Positions 42,730 through 53,250 of a stretch of 64,000 nt of DNA are shown here, in pieces. The position numbers and the translations under genes are program-made. The notes below the pieces were generated by a model. That model ran no database searches, was not told the DNA's origin, and saw only the letters and a program-made list of their open reading frames with translations. Numbering within the stretch: the first letter of the stretch is position 1; each line of letters begins with the position of its first letter. The DNA comes from Alkanindiges illinoisensis (GTDB lineage Bacteria; Pseudomonadota; Gammaproteobacteria; Pseudomonadales; Moraxellaceae). The DNA is taken from NCBI RefSeq assembly GCF_004377485.1, contig NZ_SNTY01000085.1, forward strand, positions 49,266-113,265, given 5' to 3'.

Positions 42730-43258
42730 AGTTTTTGGGGTCAGACGGCTCAACATTTGCAGGCTGGTTATGCTGTTCTTCAATGTCCAGTTCTTCATGC
42801 CGTAGTTCCACGCTGTGAGTAACGGTGCGCTGCCGGGTTATCTTGCCAATATCCACCTGTTCAGTGATCACTACTTTTTTATGAATGACGGCTTCTTCGC
42901 GATAAACAGGCACTTCAATACTCTGGTTATGATTTAGTGTAAGGGTTTCGCCATTTAACAGGATGGAGGCCGTATGCCCGGGGTAGAGGGTTGAATCGGT
43001 ATGCACCGTGTTTTCCTGATACTCAATGACTAGTACTTCTTCAGTCAAGACAACAGGAATTTGCACAGTCTGTTCACGCACGACTTTTCTGAGCAGTAAC
43101 CGACCCGTGGCCTGTTTTTCAATGTGTATGTCTGCTTTTTCTGCCAGCAATTCCATGCGGTCTATACTATGAGGCTGTTCTGAAGTACGTTTTTCTGTGG
43201 TTTGAGTGACTGCGCCGGGAGGAAATGCCGTGTTATTTGATTCTTGAGAGGAAGACAT
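42728..43258 (-). CDS. DUF2382 (YsnF/AvaK-type) stress-related protein
   Basis: The protein has 176 residues from the ATG at 43258. A GTG at 43309 would add 17 residues, and neither has a strong ribosome binding site. The body shows the DUF2382 pattern twice: E-x-A-D-I-x-x-x-x-x-x-x-G-R-x-x-L-R-K-V-V-x-E-x-x-V-x-I-P-V near residues 40-75, and V-P-V-Y-R-E-E-A-V-I-H-K-K-V-V-I-T-E-Q-V-D-I-G-K near 118-145. Such proteins are soluble and linked to general and desiccation stress, with unknown biochemistry. A second DUF2382 protein, fused to a PRC barrel, is encoded just upstream on the same strand, but a terminator separates them. Confidence 0.85.
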   Translation of the reverse strand: MSSSQESNNTAFPPGAVTQTTEKRTSEQPHSIDRMELLAEKADIHIEKQATGRLLLRKVVREQTVQIPVVLTEEVLVIEYQENTVHTDSTLYPGHTASILLNGETLTLNHNQSIEVPVYREEAVIHKKVVITEQVDIGKITRQRTVTHSVELRHEELDIEEQHNQPANVEPSDPKN

Positions 43259-43335
43259 AGGATTTACCAGTGCTTGTGCTTGATTAAGATAGAGGTATTG
43301 ACCACTCACTTACGGTGTTTCACAGCAAAATCAGA

Positions 43336-43375
43336 GCCGCTATCGTGAAGGGTTTATTCACGATAGCGGCTTTTT
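43336..43375. terminator. Strong terminator between the two DUF2382 genes
   Basis: GCCGCTATCGTGAA pairs over 14 bp with TTCACGATAGCGGC. TTTTT follows on the + strand and TGATTTT on the minus strand. Gene order implies it ends the PRC-barrel gene. Confidence 0.75.
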
Positions 43376-43420
43376 GCCATAAGCCTGATGACTGACTATC
43401 AAGGCAATGAACTTTTCAAG

Positions 43421-44221
43421 TTAACGGGGATTTTTAGCATCATCCACTGGATGAACATCGCCAGTTTTCTGGATATCCAGTTCTTCACGTTTTACGGTAT
43501 CAGTCACTGTTTGCTGGTGCTGATGCGCGGTTTTACCAATTTCCACTTCTTCTACCACATAGGCTTTTTTATCAACATTGGCGCGCTCTGCTTCCAGCTC
43601 TACCGAAATGGTACGGCTATCTGCTCCAATTTCACGATCAGTAGGGCGATTGTCTACAGGATGACGGTTGATAAACGCTTCTTCTTCTTCCAGATTAACA
43701 TTGACCGACTGCTCATTGCTCACGACACGTTTGCCAACTGCAAGCGTACCCGCCACATAACGATCCTTGCCAACAATCAGGCGTTCTTCCAGCAATTCCA
43801 GTTTGGTTGGGGAATCATAATATTTGCTGTGATTATCGACATTGGTATCAGCAAATGCATTGCCGAAAACACGCTGATCCTGCGCCTTGACATCATCATA
43901 CTGATAACCACGATTTTCATCATAGCTTTCCAGGTTTTCAGCATAATCACGGGTAAGGCTGTTGATATAGACTTCATCATCACCACGAAATTCTGCAAAA
44001 CCTGCTGGAATCAAAACCTGCTTGCTACTAAACCAGCCACCCACATCAACGATAAAATAACGGATTTTGCCAGTGCCTTCTTCTACCAGTGCACCATCAA
44101 TTTTGCCAATTTTTTCATTATTAGCGCCATATACCGTGCGGCCATGTGGGTCATAATAATCATTACCCAGTTCTGAGTGGTAATTGGTTTGAATGTCTTT
44201 TAAGCGAACTAACTGATTCAT
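43421..44221 (-). CDS. PRC-barrel plus DUF2382 protein
   Basis: The protein has 266 residues. An N-terminal PRC barrel (about residues 20-90: D-P-H-G-R-T-V-Y-G-A-N-N-E-K-I-G-K-I-D-G-A-L and Y-F-I-V-D-V-G-G-W) is joined by an acidic linker to DUF2382 (about 140-255: L-x-L-L-E-E-R-L-I-V-G-K, V-N-V-x-L-E-E-E, V-E-E-V-E-I-G-K). AAGGA lies 7 bases before the ATG. This fusion is widespread in stress-resistant bacteria. It is cytoplasmic and probably induced by stress, with unknown molecular role. The opposite strand is also open over most of this gene (43388-44176), an artefact of codon composition. Confidence 0.88.
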   Translation of the reverse strand: MNQLVRLKDIQTNYHSELGNDYYDPHGRTVYGANNEKIGKIDGALVEEGTGKIRYFIVDVGGWFSSKQVLIPAGFAEFRGDDEVYINSLTRDYAENLESYDENRGYQYDDVKAQDQRVFGNAFADTNVDNHSKYYDSPTKLELLEERLIVGKDRYVAGTLAVGKRVVSNEQSVNVNLEEEEAFINRHPVDNRPTDREIGADSRTISVELEAERANVDKKAYVVEEVEIGKTAHQHQQTVTDTVKREELDIQKTGDVHPVDDAKNPR

Positions 44222-44524
44222 GGGGTTGTTCCTTCTATACTAATGCATTCAAGGGGAATACCATCTTTAAAAATGGTCGTATATTCGCACTGAACCAAGA
44301 CCAGCGGACATGATGACGAGATACCAGTGTGTGCTGTTTAAGGTCTTGCTGGCTTGATCAGAAGCTTTAAATTAGAAGAATTTGACTAAAAGAGTAGTAA
44401 GCCTTTAGGACGCTTTTGTTAACTAGTACTCATTCACGTTATTTTGAGTATCGAAAAGCCAGCTATAGGAAAGTCCAAGAGCAACAACGTATAGCAATAA
44501 TTAACACCACATTTTTATGAGCAC
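44222..44524. other. Intergenic region, no supported gene
   Basis: The 303 bases hold the leader and promoter region of the PRC-barrel gene and the downstream side of the acyltransferase gene. I see no open frame with a ribosome binding site, no strong hairpin and no tRNA. Confidence 0.5.
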
Positions 44525-45802
44525 TTATTGTCGGCCAGTTCTATAAAAGCGGGTTCGTTTACTGATTGTTATTTTGAAATATAAATGAGCCAGTGCATTG
44601 GCTAACTGGATGGATTTTTGATCCACTAGACGGTAATACAGTTCAGAAAGAATAATGGTTGCTGCAATGACCACTGCACAAGTGAGCAGGGCATTGGCGG
44701 CATAGCTCAAATGGCTAGCGTGATGCAAATAATTAAACAAGGGCAAGCCAAGCACATAGATCAGCAATAAGTGGTTGAGATAAGCTGCAAAGGAAATTTT
44801 CCCCAAATAAACCGGAATCCGTTTGGAAAACAGGCTGGCCAGTTTTTCATTCATGAGTATGGCTGCAACGACCAGCGGCCCAGCCATGAAGTTAAGCAGA
44901 TTGTAGGTACGGTGATCCAGCCACGGGTTTAGCCACGCATAGAACGGACTGTTATCATGCACACCGGCGCAGTACAGGCCAAATGTCAGCAGGCCAAACG
45001 CCGTAAAATTGCCAAGCCTGCGAAACCTGAAAAAGCACAGCATACCCAGCAAAAAGCACAGCATTTCCAGATTATTTTCTAAAATATCCAGCCAGGAGGC
45101 CTGTAGCAAATCATTCATATGAAAAGGCATCATGCGTAGCATGAGATAACTGGCAATTAGGGTTAGCGGCAGTATGATATACCATGTAATTTTTTTGCAG
45201 CGTGCGTAGAGCAGTGCAAACACCAGCAGTGACCCCACCAGTTCAAACTTCATGGTCCAGAGTACCCAGTTATACTGGCTCCAGCCATACCAGAAGGTAC
45301 GCACCACGCCATCAAAAAAGGCATTGCTTAATGGCCCTGGATTTTCTTCACCCAGCACATCAATCCATTCGGAAACATACTGACCCGAAGGCTGCAGATA
45401 ATGAAACGCCAGCCATAACAGTAAGCATGATCCAAGTGCAGGGAGCATCAGGCGCGGAAAGCGCTTGATGGTCATGGACTGGATTTTTTGCAGTGGATTC
45501 CGACTATTCATGATGGCATAGCTCAGCACATAGCCACTAAGCACAAAGAAGATGTAAACCGCTGCTGTCCCAGAATAAAAAAATGCAAACGGTGAGTGGT
45601 GAATTGCCAGTTCTAGCGGGTAGGCTGTCAGGTGGTACTGGTCAAAGGAATGCAGGTAAGGGAAAAATGACAATGATAAATGAGAAAACACCACCATAAA
45701 GCAGGCGATACCCCGGATTCCTTCTGCGGCGGCGACTTTATGCTGCATGTAAAACTCAACACTGATTTTTGGCTGAGCGCATTGTAGGGATTCAGGCTGC
45801 AT
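44525..45802 (-). CDS. Acyltransferase family 3 membrane protein (OafA/YrhL-like)
   Basis: The protein has 425 residues with ten or eleven membrane segments. The family's N-terminal signature is G-I-R-G-I-A-C-F-M-V-V-F-S-H with Arg30 and His41, followed by F-F-V-L-S-G-Y-V-L-S and R-F-P-R-L-M-L-P. Members transfer acetyl or other acyl groups from the cytoplasm to surface sugars such as O-antigen, peptidoglycan or exopolysaccharide. The acceptor here is unknown because it stands alone. The ATG at 45802 lacks a clear ribosome binding site, and the ATG 18 codons later (45748) is an alternative. Confidence 0.85.
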   Translation of the reverse strand: MQPESLQCAQPKISVEFYMQHKVAAAEGIRGIACFMVVFSHLSLSFFPYLHSFDQYHLTAYPLELAIHHSPFAFFYSGTAAVYIFFVLSGYVLSYAIMNSRNPLQKIQSMTIKRFPRLMLPALGSCLLLWLAFHYLQPSGQYVSEWIDVLGEENPGPLSNAFFDGVVRTFWYGWSQYNWVLWTMKFELVGSLLVFALLYARCKKITWYIILPLTLIASYLMLRMMPFHMNDLLQASWLDILENNLEMLCFLLGMLCFFRFRRLGNFTAFGLLTFGLYCAGVHDNSPFYAWLNPWLDHRTYNLLNFMAGPLVVAAILMNEKLASLFSKRIPVYLGKISFAAYLNHLLLIYVLGLPLFNYLHHASHLSYAANALLTCAVVIAATIILSELYYRLVDQKSIQLANALAHLYFKITISKRTRFYRTGRQ

Positions 45803-45925
45803 GGCGCATTATAGTTTTGTTACAAAGCTGCCAATGATCCAGATAAAGCAGGTTAATCAATTATTCAAATGAATCAGCTGATTAGAATAGCAATAAAAGT
45901 TGAAATTCAAAGCGCTGAAATGAAA

Positions 45926-45954
45926 AAAGCCCAATCATATTTGACTGGGCTTTT
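45926..45954. terminator. Bidirectional terminator near tRNA-Glu
   Basis: AAAAGCCCA and TGGGCTTTT pair around a loop of about 13 bases with A/T flanks. It lies just downstream of tRNA-Glu on the minus strand. Confidence 0.7.
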
Positions 45955-45990
45955 GTGATTTGCCATCTAAAAAGATAGCGGAATCGAATA

Positions 45991-46066
45991 TGGCGTCCCT
46001 ACGGGGATTCGAACCCCGGTTACCGCCGTGAAAGGGCGATGTCCTAGGCCTCTAGACGATAGGGAC
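45991..46066 (-). tRNA. tRNA-Glu (anticodon TTC), CCA encoded
   Basis: The 76-nt cloverleaf on the minus strand has acceptor GTCCCTA with TAGGGAC, discriminator G, an encoded CCA, T-loop TTCGAAT and anticodon loop CTTTCAC (TTC at 46030-46032). Confidence 0.97.
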
Positions 46067-46181
46067 GAGGCCGACCTGATATTAAATGTTTATTTAACAT
46101 TTATTCAGATAGCATAGCTATCTGTTTTGTGACGCTGCCATGTTTCAAATTTCTTACAGCGTCTTCAGGCGTGCGCACATA

Positions 46182-46835
46182 TTAGGGATTCTGCTCTGTA
46201 GTGTCAAGCAGCATCTGCGGCCAACTGTTCAAAATATGACAAAACAGTTCAGCCGTTTTTTGCGTGTCATATAGCGCAGAGTGAGCTTCCTTGCCATCAA
46301 ACTCAATGTTGGCAGCACGGCAGGCACGCGCCAGAACAGTTTGCCCATAGGCAACAGCACCCAAAGTCACGGTATCCAGCACTGAAAAACTATGAAACGG
46401 TGTCTGGTTCTTGGTGCCTGTACGTGCCACTGCTGCTTGCAAAAAGCCCAGATCAAAGTGCGCATTGTGGCCTACCAGAATACAATGGGTGCAACCTTGC
46501 TCACGGCGAATTTCGGTTAGGCGTTTAAAGATGCGCTTTAGGGCCATTTTTTCATCTTCGGCAATGGCCATGCGCATCGGATTAAACGGGTCAATGCCGG
46601 TAAAATCCAGTGAACGACGATCCAGCTTTGCGCCTTCAAACGGATGTAAGTGTGCATGCAGGGCTTCTCCCGGCATAAACCGGCCTGCTTCATCATAAAT
46701 AATGGGAATGCAGGCAATTTCCAGCAAGGCATCGGTTTGTGCATTAAAGCCAGCAGTTTCAACGTCGACCACTACCGGCAAAAAGCCGCGAAAGCGCTGG
46801 CCAATGATTGGCTGGCCATCCGGCGGCGTGGTCAT
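46182..46835 (-). CDS. rnt: Ribonuclease T
   Basis: The protein has 217 residues, a DEDDh-type 3'-5' exonuclease. Seen are [10 protein letters not shown] with Asp24 and Glu26, [10 protein letters not shown] and a C-terminal [10 protein letters not shown] with His185 and Asp190. It trims 3' ends of tRNA and other stable RNAs in the cytoplasm. The start chosen is the ATG at 46835: it overlaps the pyrC stop as ATGA and has GGAG 6 bases upstream. A GTG 4 codons earlier is possible but less likely. It is the second gene of a pyrC-rnt operon. Confidence 0.95.
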   Translation of the reverse strand: MTTPPDGQPIIGQRFRGFLPVVVDVETAGFNAQTDALLEIACIPIIYDEAGRFMPGEALHAHLHPFEGAKLDRRSLDFTGIDPFNPMRMAIAEDEKMALKRIFKRLTEIRREQGCTHCILVGHNAHFDLGFLQAAVARTGTKNQTPFHSFSVLDTVTLGAVAYGQTVLARACRAANIEFDGKEAHSALYDTQKTAELFCHILNSWPQMLLDTTEQNP

Positions 46836-47866
46836 TGAATACTCCACGGCAGGGTTTCACCGGCACGTAAAGGCACCAGCGCCTGATTATCCATGTATGG
46901 ATAGGAAGCCGGCACCTGATAATCCTGTTTAATCAGGGTAATGTTTTCAGTGTTACGCGGCAGGCCGTAGAAGTCTGCCCCAAAATGGCTGGCAAAACCT
47001 TCCAGCTTGTCCAGACGGCCAGCCTGTTCAAAGGCTTCAGCATACAGTTGCAGGGCAATTGGCGCCGTGTAACAACCGGCACAGCCACAGGCATTTTCCT
47101 TTTTATCCTGTGCATGCGGTGCACTGTCAGTACCCAGGAAAAACTTGGGGTTGCCGCTGGTGGCTACTTCCAGCAGGACTGTTTGGTGTTTTTGGCGTTT
47201 TAGGATCGGCAGACAATAAAAATGCGGACGTATCCCACCAACCAGCATGTGATTGCGGTTAAACAAAAGATGTTGCGGCGTAATGGTTGCAGCCACGTTG
47301 CGGCCCTGTTCCAGTACAAAATGTGCAGCTTCACTGGTGGTAATATGCTCTAGTACCAGCTTGAGCTTGGGAAACTGGCGCAGCATGGGCGCGAGTACTT
47401 CATCCAGAAAACGTTTTTCACGGTCAAAAATATCCACGTGATTATGGGTGACTTCGCCGTGCAGCAATAACGGGAACTGGTGCTCCTCAAGCTGCTCAAT
47501 CACCGAATATACTTTGCGAATATCACTCACGCCATTTTGTGAGTTGGTGGTAGCACCTGCCGGATACAGCTTGATAGCCTGCATGAAATCAGTAGCTTTG
47601 GCTTTGGCAATTTCAGAAGCTGGTGTTGCATCAGTAAAATACAGCACCATGCGCGGATCAAAAGCACTGCCTTGTGGTGCATGGGCCATAATCCGGTCAC
47701 GGTAGGCAGCTGCTTCCTCAACGCTGCGAACTGGCGGCACCAGATTTGGCATGCAAATCAGTCGATTAAAATGCTGGGCAGCGGCTGGCACCGTATGCGC
47801 AAGTGCAGCACCGTCACGCAGATGAATATGCCAATCATCAGGACGGGTGATGGTAAGAGTATTCAA
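46832..47866 (-). CDS. pyrC: Dihydroorotase
   Basis: The protein has 344 residues, the E. coli-type (class II) dihydroorotase. Seen are the zinc-binding HIH at residues 13-15, Lys99 in Q-A-I-K-L-Y-P (the lysine carboxylated in this family), [14 protein letters not shown] and G-T-D-S-A-P-H with the catalytic Asp. It closes N-carbamoyl-aspartate to dihydroorotate in pyrimidine synthesis. The frame starts at TTG (47864-47866); the nearby ATG is out of frame. Its last bases overlap rnt, so the two are translationally coupled. Confidence 0.96.
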   Translation of the reverse strand: MNTLTITRPDDWHIHLRDGAALAHTVPAAAQHFNRLICMPNLVPPVRSVEEAAAYRDRIMAHAPQGSAFDPRMVLYFTDATPASEIAKAKATDFMQAIKLYPAGATTNSQNGVSDIRKVYSVIEQLEEHQFPLLLHGEVTHNHVDIFDREKRFLDEVLAPMLRQFPKLKLVLEHITTSEAAHFVLEQGRNVAATITPQHLLFNRNHMLVGGIRPHFYCLPILKRQKHQTVLLEVATSGNPKFFLGTDSAPHAQDKKENACGCAGCYTAPIALQLYAEAFEQAGRLDKLEGFASHFGADFYGLPRNTENITLIKQDYQVPASYPYMDNQALVPLRAGETLPWSIQ

Positions 47867-47895
47867 AGTTCAACATCTTTGCTTAAAAACCCAAT

Positions 47896-47910
47896 GATAA
47901 TTCAATTATC
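47896..47910. promoter_or_regulatory. GATAATT-C-AATTATC palindrome upstream of pyrC
   Basis: A perfect 7-1-7 inverted repeat lies 30 bases before the pyrC start, in the spacer shared with the diguanylate cyclase gene. It could be an operator or overlap the pyrC promoter. Such short AT-rich palindromes can also arise by chance. Confidence 0.35.
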
Positions 47911-47953
47911 GAAATGACGGAATGACTTGCAGGAAGATATCTAGTCTTGATAG

Positions 47954-47996
47954 TGTGAACCTATATTTGAATAAATGCTCAAATATAAAATTCACA
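47954..47996. promoter_or_regulatory. Long imperfect palindrome upstream of the diguanylate cyclase gene
   Basis: TGTGAA (47954) and TTCACA (ending 47996) frame a perfect 9-bp inverted repeat TATATTTGA / TCAAATATA with an 8-base centre. It may be an operator, or a leader stem-loop if transcription starts before it. Confidence 0.5.
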
Positions 47997-48009
47997 TAGG
48001 GAACATTTG

Positions 48010-48048
48010 ATGGCTAAAGTATTAACGTGTATGACAACGAGAGCTTAA
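48010..48048 (+). CDS. 12-codon leader peptide ahead of the diguanylate cyclase
   Basis: ATG at 48010 has AGGGA 8 bases upstream and encodes MAKVLTCMTTRA. Its TAA is directly followed by the GTG start of the cyclase gene. The cyclase's own ribosome binding site is weak, so translation could depend on ribosomes finishing this leader. No run of a single amino acid is present. Confidence 0.4.
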   Translation: MAKVLTCMTTRA

Positions 48049-49305
48049 GTGATTAAACCTGCTACTGCTGCCTTGCCCGAGGACATGCTTCAAGAGGATC
48101 AGTTTATCCGCAAGCTGCTGGCAGACCGCCGGCGGATTAGCCGTCCTTTTCCGGAAAGTTTAGAGGCCCTGTTCTGGCAATCACTGGCCCAGCGCTCGCT
48201 GCAAATGATCCGCAATATTGCGACGCTGGGTGTACTCATTTATTTTGTGGTTGGATTAATCACTTTTCCCAGTATTTATTTAATTGCTGATGAGTCGCAC
48301 CGCCTGCATGACATCCTGATCTGGTTTCTCATGTATTTAAACGGCGCAGTGTGTCTGGCAACCCTGCCAGTCATTGCCAGCATTCCCGGTTTAACCCCCT
48401 ATTTTCAGCGTTTTATTATTGGGGTCAGCTTTATTGGGATTTTCTTTAGCAGTTTTCTAACCGTGCAATATGAAGAACCACGCCTAACCCAGCAGGGTGG
48501 TTATATTGTCGTGTTTGTCTATATGCTGATTTATTTTTTAACTGGAACCCGACCCTTGATCCTGTGGTTTACCTGCCTGATTGCAGGGTTGTTGCCACTA
48601 CCCATCCTGTGCTTAATGGGAGAGAAATTTGATCCGATGCTGTATTTTTATTCGGTCATCTTCAGTAATTTTATTGGATTTTTTGTCAGCCAGAGCATTA
48701 TTGGCAAGGAGCGTATCAGTTTTCTGCAAGCCCGCCTGTTAGAACTGGATAAGCTGCACTCCAAACTGATGAGCAATGAGCTGATCCGTCTGTCCAATGA
48801 AGACCCGCTGACCAGTTTGTATAATCGTCGCTATTTTAATGAAGCCATCCATACGGAGTGGGATAGGGCAGAGCGTTCCGGTGAGCCATTGTCACTGGTG
48901 TTTGTCGATATTGATTGCTTTAAAAACTACAACGATACCTATGGTCATCTTAAAGGAGATGATGCACTGGTTAAAGTGGCACAGGTACTTAAAAACCATA
49001 TGCGGCGCAGCTCGGATATGGCAGCGCGGTATGGCGGCGAGGAATTTATCCTGCTACTGCCAAATACTCCGTCCAGTGGAGCGCAGGTGGTAGCCAATAA
49101 TATTATGAAAGCCGTCGATGATTTAAAAGTTGAACACAGTGCTTCACTGATTGGTAAATATTTGACCTTGAGTATTGGTGTAGCCACCTGGTCTGGTGAA
49201 GCTGATATGACCGAAACGCAATTGATTGCACAGGCTGATTCAGCAGTGTATCAGGCAAAATCAGATGGTCGTCATCTGGTACGGGTCTTTGGTGCAACCC
49301 TATAA
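48049..49305 (+). CDS. Membrane-bound diguanylate cyclase (GGDEF)
   Basis: The protein has 418 residues. The N-terminal half (about 60-235) has six membrane segments forming an unnamed sensor module. A GGDEF domain follows (about 250-415), with D-P-L-T-S-L-Y-N-R-R-Y-F, D-I-D-C-F-K-x-Y-N-D and the active-site variant GGEEF at 329-333. A product-inhibition site RSSD (320-323) lies the expected five residues before it. It should make cyclic di-GMP from GTP and be feedback-inhibited. There is no EAL domain. The GTG start has a weak ribosome binding site and directly follows a 12-codon leader. Confidence 0.93.
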   Translation: MIKPATAALPEDMLQEDQFIRKLLADRRRISRPFPESLEALFWQSLAQRSLQMIRNIATLGVLIYFVVGLITFPSIYLIADESHRLHDILIWFLMYLNGAVCLATLPVIASIPGLTPYFQRFIIGVSFIGIFFSSFLTVQYEEPRLTQQGGYIVVFVYMLIYFLTGTRPLILWFTCLIAGLLPLPILCLMGEKFDPMLYFYSVIFSNFIGFFVSQSIIGKERISFLQARLLELDKLHSKLMSNELIRLSNEDPLTSLYNRRYFNEAIHTEWDRAERSGEPLSLVFVDIDCFKNYNDTYGHLKGDDALVKVAQVLKNHMRRSSDMAARYGGEEFILLLPNTPSSGAQVVANNIMKAVDDLKVEHSASLIGKYLTLSIGVATWSGEADMTETQLIAQADSAVYQAKSDGRHLVRVFGATL

Positions 49306-49312
49306 ATAATAA

Positions 49313-49353
49313 ACCCGCTTAAAGCTGAACACTAAGGCCAGCTTTAAGCGGGT
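49313..49353. terminator. Bidirectional terminator between the cyclase and argG
   Basis: CCCGCTTAAAGCTG pairs perfectly with CAGCTTTAAGCGGG (14 bp) around an 11-base loop, between two convergent genes. Confidence 0.75.
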
Positions 49354-49374
49354 GATTACCACAATAAAAACAAC

Positions 49375-51070
<1,696 letters not shown>

Positions 51071-51508
51071 ATGCGTACTTCGTTTTGGCACACTCTATTC
51101 TGGCGTAGTCTGGTCATTATTTTTCTGATCCTGGCATTTATTGGTGCATTGCTGCCGGGCTTGCCCACCACTGTTTTTTTAATTCTGGCGGCATGGGCAG
51201 CGTCCAAAGGCTGGCCGGCACTGGATCACTGGCTTACCAGTCACCCTAAATATGGGCATCTGATCCGTGAATGGCGTGCGCATAAAACCATTCCACGCAA
51301 GGCCAAGGTGATTGCAACACTCATGATGCTGACCAGTGGCAGCCTGATGTGGCTTACCAACGCGCCGTTCTGGGTGAAGGTTTTTACCGATACTGTGATG
51401 CTAATGGTGGCCGTGTGGATGTGGACGCGCCCTGAACCCAAGCATGAACTCATGGTGCTTACTCCAGCCAACCCCAATACAGACACGCCACCAGCACCAA
51501 AACTTTAG
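51071..51508 (+). CDS. DUF454 (YbaN-like) inner membrane protein
   Basis: The protein has 145 residues with three or four membrane segments. The DUF454 pattern is clear: G-A-L-L-P-G-L-P-T-T-V-F-L-I-L-A-A near residues 25-41, then A-L-D-H-W-L-T-S-H-P-K-Y-G-H-L-I-R-E-W and H-K-T-I-P-R-K-A-K. Function of the family is unknown. It is a single gene, with a polar Pro/Thr-rich C-terminal tail and a weak ribosome binding site. Confidence 0.88.
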   Translation: MRTSFWHTLFWRSLVIIFLILAFIGALLPGLPTTVFLILAAWAASKGWPALDHWLTSHPKYGHLIREWRAHKTIPRKAKVIATLMMLTSGSLMWLTNAPFWVKVFTDTVMLMVAVWMWTRPEPKHELMVLTPANPNTDTPPAPKL

Positions 51509-51722
51509 ACTTTACTGACTAAATGAATAGCTTAAGAAAATGTATTAAAGGGAAAAGAATCATAGTCAACGAGCATAAAGATGATGTGTTGAACGCCCAT
51601 CCAGTAAAAAAACAGTAAACCGTTAGCAAAATTTAAACTCAAAACTTTAATCTCCAAATCAGCCTCTCTGCATGCTAGGCTGTAGCAGTTTATACCGTTA
51701 GTCAGGTTTACAGTTGAGCGCC

Positions 51723-52265
51723 ATGTCCAAGCCCTATATTCAGGTGGATATCTCTACCCAGCAACTACATTTTTTTGGTGAAATTCAGCGTAGTTATAGC
51801 ATTTCAACGGCACTCAATGGAGTGGGTGAGCAGGAAGGCAGCGGCTGCACACCGCGCGGCCAGCACATCATTAGTGACAAGATTGGCGCAGGACAGCCCA
51901 TCAATAGTGTGTTTGTCGGGCGTGTGCCAACAGGTGAAATTTATACAGATGAACTGTCGGCAAAAAATCCGCAGCGTGACTGGATTCTAAGCCGGATTTT
52001 ATGGCTGTATGGTATTGAACCACAGTTTAACCAGGGTGCAGGTTGCGATAGCCATAGCCGCTATATTTATATTCACGGCACGCCAGACACAGAGCCTATG
52101 GGCATTGCGCGTTCTCACGGTTGCATCCGGATGCGTAATAGCGATGTCATTGAATTATTTGATCTGGTAGACGTGGGAACACGAGTGGATATTTTCGAGC
52201 AACTTGATGATTCATTGCATAATTTGGTTTTTAACCAAAACATATCAGGCAAAAATTGCTTGTAA
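51723..52265 (+). CDS. Cytoplasmic L,D-transpeptidase-family (YkuD) protein
   Basis: The protein has 180 residues from the ATG at 51723; a TTG three codons earlier is possible. The YkuD fold begins at residue 6 (I-Q-V-D-I-S-T-Q-Q-L-H-F-F) with no signal peptide. The catalytic region is IHGT (His118), then SHGCIRM with Cys134. Secreted L,D-transpeptidases crosslink peptidoglycan, but without export this copy must act inside the cell. In Acinetobacter a protein of this kind (ElsL) trims recycled muropeptides as an L,D-carboxypeptidase, and the layout here fits that role. The activity is inferred. Confidence 0.88.
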   Translation: MSKPYIQVDISTQQLHFFGEIQRSYSISTALNGVGEQEGSGCTPRGQHIISDKIGAGQPINSVFVGRVPTGEIYTDELSAKNPQRDWILSRILWLYGIEPQFNQGAGCDSHSRYIYIHGTPDTEPMGIARSHGCIRMRNSDVIELFDLVDVGTRVDIFEQLDDSLHNLVFNQNISGKNCL

Positions 52266-52371
52266 ATTGGATATATAACGCTTTAAAAAGATTAAATATT
52301 CACCAACTTAAGCTGGATGAGCCAATTTTTGGACAATCAGCTGCAAAATTTCAAAAAAAGCGGAAAAGCGT

Positions 52372-52399
52372 TTGACAGCTTATCCAGATTCTCTATAAT
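52372..52399 (+). promoter_or_regulatory. Near-consensus sigma70 promoter of the tRNA cluster
   Basis: TTGACA (52372-52377) and TATAAT (52394-52399) are separated by 16 bases, 22 bases before tRNA-Val. Both hexamers are perfect, as expected for a stable-RNA promoter. Confidence 0.9.
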
Positions 52400-52420
52400 G
52401 CACCCCACAACGTAAGACAT

Positions 52421-52496
52421 GGGCGTTTAGCTCAGTTGGTAGAGCAGCTGCCTTACAAGCAGCGGGTCGGCGGTTCGAGTCCGTCAACGCCCACCA
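52421..52496 (+). tRNA. tRNA-Val (anticodon TAC), copy 1
   Basis: The 76-nt cloverleaf starts GGGCGTT and ends AACGCCC-A-CCA, with D-loop AGCTCAGTTGGTAGAGC, anticodon loop CTTACAA and T-loop TTCGAGT. CCA is encoded. Identical to the copy at 52948. Confidence 0.98.
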
Positions 52497-52529
52497 TGTT
52501 GAAGTTGTTGTTATGTAAAATAACGCGAT

Positions 52530-52606
52530 GCAGCGGTAGTTCAGTCGGTTAGAATACCGGCCTGTCACGCCGGGGGTCGCGGGTTCGAGTCCCGTCCGCT
52601 GCGCCA
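52530..52606 (+). tRNA. tRNA-Asp (anticodon GTC), copy 1
   Basis: The 77-nt cloverleaf has acceptor GCAGCGG with CCGCTGC, discriminator G and an encoded CCA. The anticodon loop is CTGTCAC. Identical to the copy at 52718. Confidence 0.98.
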
Positions 52607-52717
52607 TTTCCTCTGAAATAGAGGGCGTTATCCCAAGTGACAATGCTTTTAACAAGCACTTGACTGAATGCAAGTAAACATTCAGACGCACCAGTTTACC
52701 CCATTGGTCGCGATAAC

Positions 52718-52794
52718 GCAGCGGTAGTTCAGTCGGTTAGAATACCGGCCTGTCACGCCGGGGGTCGCGGGTTCGAGTCCCGTCCGCTGCGCCA
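52718..52794 (+). tRNA. tRNA-Asp (anticodon GTC), copy 2
   Basis: Identical 77-nt sequence to 52530-52606, with CCA encoded. The spacer between the two copies is 111 bases. Confidence 0.98.
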
Positions 52795-52947
52795 TTTATT
52801 TTAGTTTTCTGATATATGTAAGCCTGCGCATTTGCTTCGCGCGTTTGTCTTAAGTTGTAAAAAAGCATTGCTTTAAAAGTTTTAAAACAAATCCTATATT
52901 TGTTTCTTGCGCTCGGGCAAAACGCTGTTTTGCTTTGTCCTCGCTCA

Positions 52948-53023
52948 GGGCGTTTAGCTCAGTTGGTAGAGCAGCTGCCTTACAAGCAGCGGGTCGGCGG
53001 TTCGAGTCCGTCAACGCCCACCA
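52948..53023 (+). tRNA. tRNA-Val (anticodon TAC), copy 2
   Basis: Identical 76-nt sequence to 52421-52496, with CCA encoded. It closes a Val-Asp-Asp-Val cluster and is followed by a terminator at 53047. Confidence 0.98.
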
Positions 53024-53046
53024 TATTTTTGATGGAAATAAATGTA

Positions 53047-53076
53047 ACCGCACTTTTAGTGCGGTTTTTGTTTTTT
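53047..53076 (+). terminator. Terminator of the tRNA cluster
   Basis: ACCGCACT and AGTGCGGT pair around TTT, followed by TTTTGTTTTTT. Confidence 0.9.
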
Positions 53077-53250
53077 ATGGGTAAATCAAATTTAAATGTT
53101 TAAAAATAAATCGATCTATTCAAGCGATTAAAGCAAATCTTAAAATTCTTTTTAAGAAGGCCTTATCATAAAGTTCAAGATTAAGGCCAGTATGCTATGG
53201 TTGTGTTATTCAATTTGTTTAAATGACTAAATAAAGAAATGGAACTTCAT

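Noticed and set aside
43388..44176. A 262-codon open frame on the + strand opposite the PRC-barrel/DUF2382 gene
   Set aside because: It has no ribosome binding site, its product is an implausible Ile/Phe-rich chain, and the minus strand encodes a clear two-domain protein with a good start.
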